A stretch of DNA of 64,000 nt from assembly GCF_000633455.1 (NCBI RefSeq), contig NZ_AYMG01000029.1:1-64000 (forward strand), written 5' to 3'. The position numbers and the translations under genes are program-made. Below the pieces are notes generated by a model. It was not told where the DNA came from and ran no database searches. It saw only the letters and a program-made list of their open reading frames with translations. The DNA comes from Pedobacter jeongneungensis. Lineage in GTDB: Bacteria > Bacteroidota > Bacteroidia > Sphingobacteriales > Sphingobacteriaceae. Positions 28,387-36,597 of this stretch are shown here, in pieces (the stretch's first letter is position 1; every line of letters begins with the position of its first letter).

Positions 28387-28614
28387 AGTCTGGTTGATTT
28401 GGTTCGGTTTGCAGATTATGAATTGAATGTAAGGATATTAACCATAAAAATCAAACAAATACCAAATCAGGTTAAAATCCTGCTATAATCAGCTAATATT
28501 ATATGGATAATGCTATAGAAATCAGCAAAACAATGATACCTCAACTTCGATTATATAACTTTAAGCTAAACAATGAATTACGAAAAAAACGAATTAATTA
28601 AATGAATCATTGAG

Positions 28615-29856
28615 CTATCGAACCACTTTAAATGGTTCCAATTTCAAATCGGTAGCCGTTCCAGCAACAACCTGGCTAACAAGTAATCCTGTGGCAGGAC
28701 CTAAACTCAAACCCATCATACCATGACCAGTTGCGATGATTAAATTATCTATTTTTTCACTTCTGCCAATGTAAGGTAAACCATCCGGGGAAGATGGACG
28801 GAAACCATACCAAATGTCTTTTTCTGCCGGAAGTGCAGGTTTCAGATCTGGGAAATAAGCTGGCACCGACTCCACAATACCTTTAACCCGCTGCATGTTT
28901 ATCCTGTTATTAATTTTATCCAGTTCCATGGTACCGCCGTATCTGATCTGGCCATTCATTGGGGTAATGGCTACCCTCGCTTCGCATAACAATGCCGGAA
29001 TAGTTAAACGGTTTTGAGGCTCGGCTTCCATAAAAGAATAGCCCTTACCTGGCATTAATGATATGTTGATATCGGCCATTTTAGCCACTGCAGGCGACCA
29101 TGAGCCTGTAGCTATCACATATTGATCTGCTTCCCAGGCCTGCATACCTGTAAAAACTTTCATTATGCGCTTGCCAACAACTTTTATTTGATCAACCTCT
29201 TTACCACGTTCAATTCTTACGCCATTGGCGGTTAAATATTTGAGCAAGGCGTTCATCAATTTTGTTGGATAGAGGTGTGCATCGCAACGGTAATGTACCG
29301 CACCTAAAACATCCAACTTCAGATCGGGCTGTAGTGCCCTACACTCATCGGCACTTAATACGGCCATATCCAAACCCAGTTCTATTGCCCTTGCTGCCAA
29401 ATGAGCCTCTTCCTCACCTGCCTTTTCTGTTTTGTAAAAAGCAAGAATACCATTATTGGTGATCTCGAAATTAAAACCTGGTTCTTTTGCCAGGTCTTCG
29501 TATAATTTTTTACTCAGCAGAGAAAGATCGCGAAGGGGTTCTGCCGACTGGCTAACGTGTTTTGCGGTGGCATGTTTCATAAATTTCAATCCCCAATTAA
29601 CGAGATTTGCATTTAATGAAGGTCGGACGTAAAACGGACTTTTACTGTTAAACATCCATCTGATGCCCTGTTTAATCATTCCGGGTGCAGCCAAAGGCAC
29701 AAAATGGCTCGGCACAATCATTCCTGCATTACCAAAAGAGCAGTTATCAGTAATGTTGCCTTTATCTATAACAGTTACCTCATATCCTTTTTTTTGCAGG
29801 TAATATGCAGAAGTTAAACCCACAATCCCACCACCAATAATTAATACCTTCGACAT
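28615..29856 (-). CDS. FAD-dependent D-amino acid (cis-4-hydroxy-D-proline) dehydrogenase, DadA-like
   Basis: A 413-residue flavoenzyme of the DAO/DadA family. The dinucleotide-binding fingerprint VLIIGGGIVGLTSAYYLQKK is at residues 4-23, and the C-terminal flavin contact GHGMMGLSLGPATG is near residue 385. By family and position it oxidises cis-4-hydroxy-D-proline to delta-1-pyrroline-4-hydroxy-2-carboxylate, passing electrons to the respiratory chain. It is the last gene of the minus-strand operon, starting 36 bp after the epimerase. A general D-amino acid dehydrogenase is the alternative, but the neighbouring epimerase and deaminase make hydroxyproline much more likely. Confidence 0.88.
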   Translation of the reverse strand: MSKVLIIGGGIVGLTSAYYLQKKGYEVTVIDKGNITDNCSFGNAGMIVPSHFVPLAAPGMIKQGIRWMFNSKSPFYVRPSLNANLVNWGLKFMKHATAKHVSQSAEPLRDLSLLSKKLYEDLAKEPGFNFEITNNGILAFYKTEKAGEEEAHLAARAIELGLDMAVLSADECRALQPDLKLDVLGAVHYRCDAHLYPTKLMNALLKYLTANGVRIERGKEVDQIKVVGKRIMKVFTGMQAWEADQYVIATGSWSPAVAKMADINISLMPGKGYSFMEAEPQNRLTIPALLCEARVAITPMNGQIRYGGTMELDKINNRINMQRVKGIVESVPAYFPDLKPALPAEKDIWYGFRPSSPDGLPYIGRSEKIDNLIIATGHGMMGLSLGPATGLLVSQVVAGTATDLKLEPFKVVR

Positions 29857-29892
29857 TTTTTTATTTTATTTACTGATCAATTTAAACACTTA

Positions 29893-30894
29893 CTATATCA
29901 CCTGGAATCCATGTGCATATGGATCGTCTTCGGCATCAATTTTAATCGTATTGTAACCGAATACTTTGGCCCAGCCCTCTACACTCGGGATAATTGCTTT
30001 AATTCCGTTCAGTTCTACTTCTTCTTCTACCCTTCCGGTAAATTTACTGCCGATAAAACTTTCGTGGATAAAATTTTCTCCCAATTTCAATTTTCCTTTG
30101 GCGTGCCACTGGGCCATACGCGCAGAGGTACCAGTGCCACAAGGTGACCGATCGATGGCTTTATCTCCATAAAAAACGGCATTTCGGGCGGTTGATGTAG
30201 GGTCGATTGTTTTACCTGTCCACAATACATGGCTACAGCCGTTTATTGTTGGATCAAGCGGATGAACAAAAGTATATTTTTCGTTAATGCGTTTTCTGAT
30301 GGTTTGGCTCCAGGTAATTAATTGTGAAGCGGTATAATTTTCTAATCCCGGAAAATTATGCTGCGGATCAACAATCGCATAAAAATTTCCTCCATATGCT
30401 ACATCAAAAGTAAGTGTTCCTAAATCAGGGCATTCGATCTCGAGGTTTTCAGCAGCCAGATAAGAAGCCACATTTTTAAGCTTAACCGATTTAACCTTTT
30501 TCCCCCCCTGCTTGTATTCGATTAATACCAGCCCTGCCGGGGCTTCCATTCTAATTACACCGGGTATTTTTGGTTTAATCAGTCCTTCTTCAATAGCAAT
30601 GGTAATGGTACCGATTGTTCCATGGCCGCACATGGGTAAACAACCGCTGGTTTCAATAAAGAGTACCGCAACATCGTTATCAGGATCGTGTGGCGGATAA
30701 AGAATACTGCCCGACATCATATCATGCCCGCGTGGCTCGAACATTAAACCTGTTCTGATCCAATCAAATTCTTTCAGAAAATGCTGTCTCTTTTCGCTCA
30801 TATTTGCACCCGATAACTGGGGACCACCACCTGCCACCAGCCTCACCGGATTTCCACAGGTGTGCGCATCTACACAAAAAAATGTTTTACTCAT
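29893..30894 (-). CDS. 4-hydroxyproline 2-epimerase (proline racemase family)
   Basis: A 333-residue cytoplasmic enzyme with both catalytic cysteines of the two-base epimerase: C89 in PMCGHGTIG and C252 in DRSPCGTGTSAR. Having Cys at both sites separates it from trans-3-hydroxyproline dehydratases, which carry Ser or Thr at one site. It interconverts trans-4-hydroxy-L-proline and cis-4-hydroxy-D-proline, the entry step of the pathway. Its start overlaps the end of the aldehyde dehydrogenase gene by 8 bp, indicating translational coupling. Confidence 0.92.
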   Translation of the reverse strand: MSKTFFCVDAHTCGNPVRLVAGGGPQLSGANMSEKRQHFLKEFDWIRTGLMFEPRGHDMMSGSILYPPHDPDNDVAVLFIETSGCLPMCGHGTIGTITIAIEEGLIKPKIPGVIRMEAPAGLVLIEYKQGGKKVKSVKLKNVASYLAAENLEIECPDLGTLTFDVAYGGNFYAIVDPQHNFPGLENYTASQLITWSQTIRKRINEKYTFVHPLDPTINGCSHVLWTGKTIDPTSTARNAVFYGDKAIDRSPCGTGTSARMAQWHAKGKLKLGENFIHESFIGSKFTGRVEEEVELNGIKAIIPSVEGWAKVFGYNTIKIDAEDDPYAHGFQVI

Positions 30895-32473
30895 GAGATT
30901 TGGTTAATTTTTGGTTAACAGTTCTGAAAATATTTAAAGGATTCCCGTCCTTCAGTTCGTCTGGTAAAAGTTCCTGTTCCCAATCCTGATAAGCCAATGG
31001 CCTAACAAAACGGTTAATTGCGGTAGAACCTACCGATGTGAAACGGCTATCGTTAGTTGCCGGAAACGGTCCGCCATGTTGCATGGCTGCACAAACTTCT
31101 ACTCCGGTAGGCACGCCATTTAAAATGATCCTTCCTGTTTTATCGGTGAGTTTGCTTACCAAAGCCTCATAATGTTGAAGCTCCTGCTTTTCGGCCATCA
31201 GCGTTGCAGTCAATTGTCCTTCCAATACATCGATCGCTTTTTCGAGTTCATCAATATCATCAGCTACAACCAACAATGAATATGGTCCGAAAATTTCCTC
31301 GCGGAGTTTTGGATTTTTGATAAAATCAGCTGCACTTACCTGTGCAATTTTTGCCTGAGATTGATTTTTTAATTCACTATTATTCAAATCAGATACCGCT
31401 ACAACCTCAACTCCTCCTTCATTTATAATTTCTGTAGAAAGTTTACGATAATTACCAGCAATGGCATCAGTAAGCATGGTTGCAGATGGAATAGCAGCAA
31501 TGGCTTCTTTTAGAACCGTTTTAAATTTATCGAGTCCCGGAGACTGAACAGCCAGCAACAAACCAGGGTTGGTACAAAACTGACCGGCCCCCAAAGTAAT
31601 AGAAGCCGCATATCTTTTGGCTAATTCTTCTGCCTGTTTTTCTAATGCCTGCGGAAGGAGGATTACCGGATTGATACTGCCCATTTCGGCAAAAACCGGA
31701 ATAGGTTGTTCGCGCTGTTGCGCTAAATTAATCAAAGCCATGCCACCCTTGTATGAACCTGTAAAAGTTACAGCTTTGGTTAATGGATGTTGCACAAGAT
31801 TAGCACCTATGTCATAACCATCATCATATAACATCGAAAAAACACCTTTAGGCATACCGGTTTTCTCAGCAGCTTTTATAATTGCACCACCTACTAAGGC
31901 ACTTGTACCATAATGTGCGGGGTGTACCTTTACCACCACAGGACAACCTGCAGCCAATGCCGAGGCCGTATCGCCACCAGCTACCGAAAAAGCAAGCGGA
32001 AAATTACTTGCACCAAAAACCACTACCGGGCCAATCGGCACCAACATTCTCCTGATATCTGGTCTGGGTAAAGGTTGCCTTTCAGGAAGTGCTGTATCTA
32101 TGATCGCATCCACCCACGAGCTTTCAGCCACCAGATTGGCAAATAATCTTAACTGCCCGGTGGTTCTACCCAATTCGCCCTGCAAGCGTGCTAATGGCAA
32201 GCCACTTTCTGCCGAAGCCCTGTTTACCAATTCTTCGCCCAGGTTAGCAATTTCGTCAGCAATGGCATTTAAAAAAGCTGCTTTAAGATCTTTATTTAGA
32301 TTTTTATAGCTGTAAAAAGCTTTAGTTGCAGCGATTAAGGCCTCATCAACCAAACTTTCGTTTCCTTTAAAAAATTCGCCATCAAGCGTTAATCCTGTTG
32401 AAGGATTAACAGCTTTAAGGCTTTTTTCATTAATTTCTGTATAGGTATTGGCTACAATGTTTTTCCCGTTCAT
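30887..32473 (-). CDS. 2,5-dioxovalerate (alpha-ketoglutarate semialdehyde) dehydrogenase
   Basis: A 528-residue NAD(P)-dependent aldehyde dehydrogenase of the ketoglutarate-semialdehyde subgroup. It shows the general base Glu in FAEMGSINPV and the catalytic Cys in GAGQFCTNPG, with the cofactor segment VFGASNFPLAFS. It converts 2,5-dioxopentanoate to 2-oxoglutarate, the last step of hydroxyproline catabolism and also of some sugar-acid pathways. It lies 14 bp after the deaminase gene and overlaps the epimerase gene by 8 bp. The residues for this substrate are typical of Bacteroidota hydroxyproline clusters, but the enzyme could also serve L-arabinose or galactarate routes. Confidence 0.92.
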   Translation of the reverse strand: MNGKNIVANTYTEINEKSLKAVNPSTGLTLDGEFFKGNESLVDEALIAATKAFYSYKNLNKDLKAAFLNAIADEIANLGEELVNRASAESGLPLARLQGELGRTTGQLRLFANLVAESSWVDAIIDTALPERQPLPRPDIRRMLVPIGPVVVFGASNFPLAFSVAGGDTASALAAGCPVVVKVHPAHYGTSALVGGAIIKAAEKTGMPKGVFSMLYDDGYDIGANLVQHPLTKAVTFTGSYKGGMALINLAQQREQPIPVFAEMGSINPVILLPQALEKQAEELAKRYAASITLGAGQFCTNPGLLLAVQSPGLDKFKTVLKEAIAAIPSATMLTDAIAGNYRKLSTEIINEGGVEVVAVSDLNNSELKNQSQAKIAQVSAADFIKNPKLREEIFGPYSLLVVADDIDELEKAIDVLEGQLTATLMAEKQELQHYEALVSKLTDKTGRIILNGVPTGVEVCAAMQHGGPFPATNDSRFTSVGSTAINRFVRPLAYQDWEQELLPDELKDGNPLNIFRTVNQKLTKSHE

Positions 32474-32487
32474 ATTTGATTTTTAAA

Positions 32488-33405
32488 CTATTTGCCCCAA
32501 CTTCCAGCTGGTAATTCAGGACGAACAGCTAATGCATCGTTAATAATTTTCAATACTTTTTCTCTTTCTGCTCCACTTATGGGCAAACGTGGTGCACGCA
32601 CAGCCTCAGTTCCCAATCCGGTGGCTACTTCTGCCAGTTTAATGTATTGCACCAGCTTGGCATGGATATCCAGTTCCAAAACAGGCAAAAACCAACGGTA
32701 AATGGTGAGGGCTTCGGCAATGCGGTTTTGCTTGATCAACCTGAAAATGGCAACGGTTTCTCTGGGAAAAGCATCAACCAAACCTGCAACCCACCCATGG
32801 GCACCCATTACGATACTTTCCATCGCCAGGGGATCTACACCGGTAAAGATTTTAAACCGATCGCCAAAACGGTTAATCAAACGGGTTACATTTGATACAT
32901 CTCTTGTTGATTCTTTTATCGCCTGGATGTTATCATATTTGGTCAAAACCTCGAACATATCCAATGTTACTTCGATTTTATAGTCGACAGGGTTGTTGTA
33001 AATCATAATCGGCAGACTTGTACTTTCTGCAATGGCTCCAAAAAACGCAAGGGTTTCATCTGCCGCTGCATTATAACGCATCGGTGGCAATAACATCAAT
33101 CCGTTTGCGCCAAGTGATTCTGCTTTTTTAGCGGCTTCAATCGCTTTTTTTGTGGTAGACTCTGCAATGTTCAACAAAACCGGTACACGGCCGTTTACGA
33201 GACTTAAAGTGTGCGATAGCAGGCCAAATTTTTCTTCATCGGTAAGCACACTGGCTTCGCCAAGTGATCCGCCTAAAATAATGCCTTCTGCGCCTGCTTC
33301 CAGCTGTGCTTCGATATTTAAATCGAAAGCCGGAAAATCCAATTCATCATTCGCTGTAAACTTAGTGGTTACAGCAGGAAAAACTCCCGTCCATTTAATA
33401 CTCAT
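32488..33405 (-). CDS. DHDPS family: 1-pyrroline-4-hydroxy-2-carboxylate deaminase
   Basis: A 305-residue class I aldolase-fold enzyme of the dihydrodipicolinate synthase/NAL family. The Schiff-base Lys is K164 in IQAIKESTRD and the conserved Tyr is Y136 in MIYNNP. In hydroxyproline pathways this family removes ammonia and water from delta-1-pyrroline-4-hydroxy-2-carboxylate, giving 2-oxoglutarate semialdehyde. It is the first gene of the operon, so the promoter lies in 33406-33600. DapA itself is less likely because the neighbours belong to the hydroxyproline pathway. Confidence 0.9.
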   Translation of the reverse strand: MSIKWTGVFPAVTTKFTANDELDFPAFDLNIEAQLEAGAEGIILGGSLGEASVLTDEEKFGLLSHTLSLVNGRVPVLLNIAESTTKKAIEAAKKAESLGANGLMLLPPMRYNAAADETLAFFGAIAESTSLPIMIYNNPVDYKIEVTLDMFEVLTKYDNIQAIKESTRDVSNVTRLINRFGDRFKIFTGVDPLAMESIVMGAHGWVAGLVDAFPRETVAIFRLIKQNRIAEALTIYRWFLPVLELDIHAKLVQYIKLAEVATGLGTEAVRAPRLPISGAEREKVLKIINDALAVRPELPAGSWGK

Positions 33406-33685
33406 TTACTTTTATATTTTTAATATTAAGATTGATACGAATTTTAACTAAACTTTAAGTTTAGTTAATTAAAGTATTGCTTATTTAAGTTCATCATGAA
33501 TGAACTCTTTAACTGATTGTCAAATTTAGGGGATAAGTACTCGGTAATATTGTTGGATTTTAACCAATACCGACCGGAAATAGACCACTTGGGATGAAGT
33601 GTTATTATCTCGACTAAAGCGTAACCTGTACCGATCCTTCATCGGTAGTGGAATGGATATGTATAGATCGATTCTCATCAAAAGA

Positions 33686-33804
33686 GTCGTCCTTTTCGAG
33701 GCACAGCCTGCCCCGACTTTTTAGGGAAGCAATCTTACAACGATCGCTATAACCCATAGTAGTAAGATTGCTTCGTCGGCTGAAAAAGCCTTCTCGCAAT
33801 GACG
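33686..33804. repeat. REP-like dispersed element, copy near the hydroxyproline operon
   Basis: The core ACAGCCTGCCCCGACTTTT and the end TGAAAAAGCCTTCTCGCAATG match the element at 56054-56173. Inside, GAAGCAATCTTAC (33726-33738) pairs perfectly with GTAAGATTGCTTC (33762-33774), 13 bp. The CTCGCAATGACG end is shared with 51393-51424. It encodes no protein. Confidence 0.75.
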
Positions 33805-33837
33805 ATATCCTTAAAAAAGAATACCATTTATGTAAAC

Positions 33838-33861
33838 CCGTCAGATGGAAACATCTGACGG
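33838..33861 (-). terminator. Perfect 10-bp hairpin after the aminopeptidase P gene
   Basis: CCGTCAGATG at 33838-33847 and CATCTGACGG at 33852-33861 pair perfectly around a four-base loop. It begins 11 bp beyond the stop codon of the minus-strand peptidase gene. Only a weak U tract follows, so it may be an RNA-stabilising hairpin rather than a strict terminator. Confidence 0.55.
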
Positions 33862-33871
33862 CACTAAAATT

Positions 33872-35278
33872 TTAATAAGCGCTGCTCCTTACCGATTCAA
33901 CTTCTTCGGTAGTTAAGGCCAAATGTTTACCTAACATTCTGCTTCCGCTTTCGGTTACCAGAAAATCGTCTTCTACCCTAATGCCACTAAAGTTTCTAAA
34001 CTGATCTAATTTATCGTAATTGATAAATTCGGTAAATTGACTGGCGGCTTTCCAACGGTCGATCAGTTCGGGGATGATGTAAACGCCGGGCTCAACAGTT
34101 AATACATAACCCGCTTCGAGTGCCTTGCCTAATCTTAAAGACTTTAAACCAAACTGTGTGGTGTTTTTAACCAGGTCATCGGTATAACCCACGTATTGCT
34201 CGCCTAAATCTTCCATGTCGTGCACATCAAGGCCCATCATATGTCCGGTACCGCATTGAAAAAACATCGCATGTGCACCAGCCTGTACAGCATCTTCTGC
34301 ATTGCCTTTCATCAATCCAATATCTTTTAAGCCTTGTGCCAGCATTTTGCAGGAAGCCAGATGCACATCTAAATACCTTACTCCAGGTGCCAAAAGATTT
34401 TTAGCATGGGTATAGGCATTGAGTACAATATCATAAACATCTTTTTGCTCAGGGCTGAATTTCTTGCCTACGGGAAAAGTACGGGTAAGATCGCCGGCAT
34501 AACCTAAAGCTGTTTCCATACCCGAATCGTTAAGCACAAGCTGGCCATCCTGAAGCTGGTTGCCATGATAATGGTTATGGAGGATTTCACCACGAACGGT
34601 TAAAATAACCGGGTAAGCCAAATTTCCTCCTGAAGCCAAAGCAGCACCCTGAATCTTAGCAGCAAGCTCACGCTCGTACATCCCAGGTTTTGCCTCTTGC
34701 ATCACCATTAGATGAATATCGGCCGATAGTGAAGCGGCACGATCCAGTTCTACTATTTCTTCAGCTGATTTAACTGAACGTTGTGCAACAACAGCTTTTA
34801 TGAAAGCAAGTGATGCCTGTTCTTTAAGCTGATCGATTGGAATGTTAAACCAATTGGCCAGTTTAATTTTATTCTCCGGACGGTAAGGTGGTAAAAAATG
34901 AACGGCACGTTTTTTTGCCTGATATTGATTAAGAAAGGTATCCAGCTGATCTAGAGGCAGCACTTTGGTTAAGCCTGAGTCTGCACTTTTTTCGGCTAAA
35001 GTTTTTTGTCTGCCCATCCATACGATATCATCAATACCCATTTCGTTTCCAAACAAAATGGTTTCATCTTCATCTAAATCGATAATTGCAGCCAATGAGG
35101 GTTCGCTGATCCCAAAATAATATAAAAAGGTACTATCCTGCCTAAAGTGGTAGGTGTTATCTTTATAGTTCATGGGACTATCTTCATTACCCAAAAAGAG
35201 TAATATCCCAGCATTTATTTTTGATTTTAATGCGGAACGCCGTTGGAGGTAAACTTTCTTTTCAAACATATTTTTCAT
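33872..35278 (-). CDS. Aminopeptidase P-type Xaa-Pro peptidase (M24), 468 residues
   Basis: A cytoplasmic M24 metallopeptidase. After an N-terminal creatinase-like domain (about 1-170) the pita-bread domain carries two-metal ligands: Asp in LNDSGMETALGYAGDLTR (two Asp), His in CGTGHMMGLDVHD, Glu in LTVEPGVYI and Glu in SGIRVEDDFLVT. It removes an N-terminal residue preceding Pro or hydroxyproline. No signal peptide is seen, so it acts on imported peptides. Downstream on the same strand lies the hydroxyproline operon, separated by repeat elements, so it is probably a separate transcript with a related role. Confidence 0.92.
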   Translation of the reverse strand: MKNMFEKKVYLQRRSALKSKINAGILLFLGNEDSPMNYKDNTYHFRQDSTFLYYFGISEPSLAAIIDLDEDETILFGNEMGIDDIVWMGRQKTLAEKSADSGLTKVLPLDQLDTFLNQYQAKKRAVHFLPPYRPENKIKLANWFNIPIDQLKEQASLAFIKAVVAQRSVKSAEEIVELDRAASLSADIHLMVMQEAKPGMYERELAAKIQGAALASGGNLAYPVILTVRGEILHNHYHGNQLQDGQLVLNDSGMETALGYAGDLTRTFPVGKKFSPEQKDVYDIVLNAYTHAKNLLAPGVRYLDVHLASCKMLAQGLKDIGLMKGNAEDAVQAGAHAMFFQCGTGHMMGLDVHDMEDLGEQYVGYTDDLVKNTTQFGLKSLRLGKALEAGYVLTVEPGVYIIPELIDRWKAASQFTEFINYDKLDQFRNFSGIRVEDDFLVTESGSRMLGKHLALTTEEVESVRSSAY

Positions 35279-35758
35279 GAATTAGGCAAATATCCCAAAA
35301 GTGATCTTTATAAAATAGCCATTAAACCGAATGGCTAAAATATGGGTTGTATTTGCAAATTATAAGCTATTTATAAAAGTCACAATAAATTTCTGCTTAC
35401 CGAAAAATTAGTGCAAAATCTGACAGTAATTCTAAATTTAAAGGTATTTTATTGGTTTGATTTGTATAAAATGATGATCTGATAATTTTGAATTATAATA
35501 ATTTGATTCATTGATTATAAACATATTTTAATTAAAGTTTTTATTTACTAAATTGTGATTTAATATATTATTAAAAGTCTGAAATAAAATAAATTGAATA
35601 CCTATATATCAATTCATATCATTAATAAAACTTATATACTATTCATTATCAATCATTAATAATTATACAAAAACCGAATGTTTTGTTGTAAAGCTCAAAT
35701 TATTAAATAAAAAATAGATTAGACAGACAATTTATTCGTTTTCCTGCAGATCAAACAG

Positions 35759-35884
35759 ATGGATGCGCAGATTAAATTAATACCCTGCAGGGAGATTTTA
35801 TTTTTGGACAGGATCTCCCCTACTACTACAGTTGCAGCGGGTGTTATGCAGGGAATCGAAATGCTGGATTTGGATAGTTCGTAA
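35759..35884 (+). CDS. Possible 41-residue small protein, unrecognised
   Basis: An ATG-started frame of 41 codons reads MDAQIKLIPCREILFLDRIS and continues TTTVAAGVMQGIEMLDLDSS before TAA. No strong ribosome-binding site is present and no family is recognised. Its amino-acid make-up (acidic C-terminus, one Cys, hydrophobic middle) is protein-like, unlike the flanking A/T-rich DNA, which is why I list it. It may equally be a fragment of a lost gene. Confidence 0.2.
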   Translation: MDAQIKLIPCREILFLDRISPTTTVAAGVMQGIEMLDLDSS

Positions 35885-36174
35885 TTCCCGCACAAATCTG
35901 TCGCGTGGACACATCTTTTTTTAAAAATTTTTGTGTCGTTATGCTAGCTTCCTTTCAAAAACCAACAGGTTTTACCGAAGAGTGCCGTCAATCCCAAGAG
36001 CCAGGAAAAATCAAAAAAACAGTTGCAACACAGTACAAATGGTACTTCCAAACCTCAAACGTAGTGGTTTTGTGTTTAAAGTTTGCAAGGACTTTAATTT
36101 AGCAAATACTAACAAAACAAAGTGCCGCTGTTTTTTTGATGTGTATGGGGCTTCTGTAAAAGCCCCCTGGGTGG

Positions 36175-36192
36175 ATCCGATAGCTATCGGAT
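36175..36192. repeat. 18-bp perfect palindrome within a REP-like cluster
   Basis: ATCCGATAGCTATCGGAT is a perfect palindrome. Its core CGATAGCTATC recurs at 36432-36442 and, with one change (CGGATAGCTATCGG), near 59820-59833. Nearby GGGGCTTctgtaaAAGCCCC forms another hairpin at 36147-36166. The setting is a composite of dispersed repeats. Confidence 0.75.
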
Positions 36193-36454
36193 GACGAAGC
36201 GCTTTGGTTACTTTGGCGCTCCAAAATGCACAGCATTCTTGAGCACAACTAAAAATGATCTGCGAAAAACTACCATGCCGCCGCGGCATAGAGCGGGAGA
36301 AGAATCTTTATAATTTTGTATCCAGGCGATAGGCATAAGCGGGAATCTTAAAGCCTATTGCATTACGATTATTCATAAGTTTTCCTTTTTTTCAAAGGCA
36401 TTCATGAGCACTCCGTGGTTCCCAATCAACCCGATAGCTATCATATGAAACGAA

Positions 36455-36524
36455 GTCCCGAAATTTCGGAAGAGAATCTTTGAATGTAAAGTTCAAAGAT
36501 TTCTCCACTTCGGTCGAAATGACG
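36455..36524. repeat. REP-like element with 10-bp stem (TTCAAAGATT type)
   Basis: AATCTTTGAA (36475-36484) pairs with TTCAAAGATT (36492-36501), and TCCCGAAATTTCGGAAGAGA lies on the left. The right end TCCACTTCGGTCGAAATGAC is the form common between Bacteroidota genes, and CTCGAAATGACGATGG recurs at 36578-36593 just before the peptidase stop codon. Confidence 0.7.
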
Positions 36525-36597
36525 ATCAGACAAAAAAAACCATCATTCCAATTCCTTTGTCCTTTTTATAAAACTGGCCTCTCGAAATGACGATGGA

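Larger units (their letters stand above)
33406..33871. other. Intergenic region with operon promoter, REP-like element and hairpin
   Basis: These 466 bp contain the promoter side of the hydroxyproline operon, a dispersed repeat (33686-33804) and a strong hairpin just after the aminopeptidase P gene (33838-33861). I see no credible gene. Confidence 0.6.
35279..36597. other. Long non-coding region between the two Xaa-Pro peptidase genes
   Basis: These 1.3 kb contain a very A/T-rich part (35440-35720), a 41-codon open frame (35759-35884), and a cluster of palindromes and REP-like repeats (36140-36597). An open frame on the minus strand at 36011-36289 consists largely of this repeat DNA and I do not accept it as a gene. 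Confidence 0.6.

Noticed and set aside
28615..33405. Proline racemase/D-proline route instead of hydroxyproline
   Set aside because: The presence of the DHDPS-family deaminase and the ketoglutarate-semialdehyde dehydrogenase in the same operon fits only 4-hydroxyproline, not proline.
36011..36289. Minus-strand open frame of 92 codons in the peptidase gap
   Set aside because: It is largely made of palindromes and repeat DNA (GGGGCTT/AAGCCCC, CCGATAGCTATCGG), and has no start context or domain. A frame of this type is often annotated in related genomes but looks like repeat DNA, not a protein.
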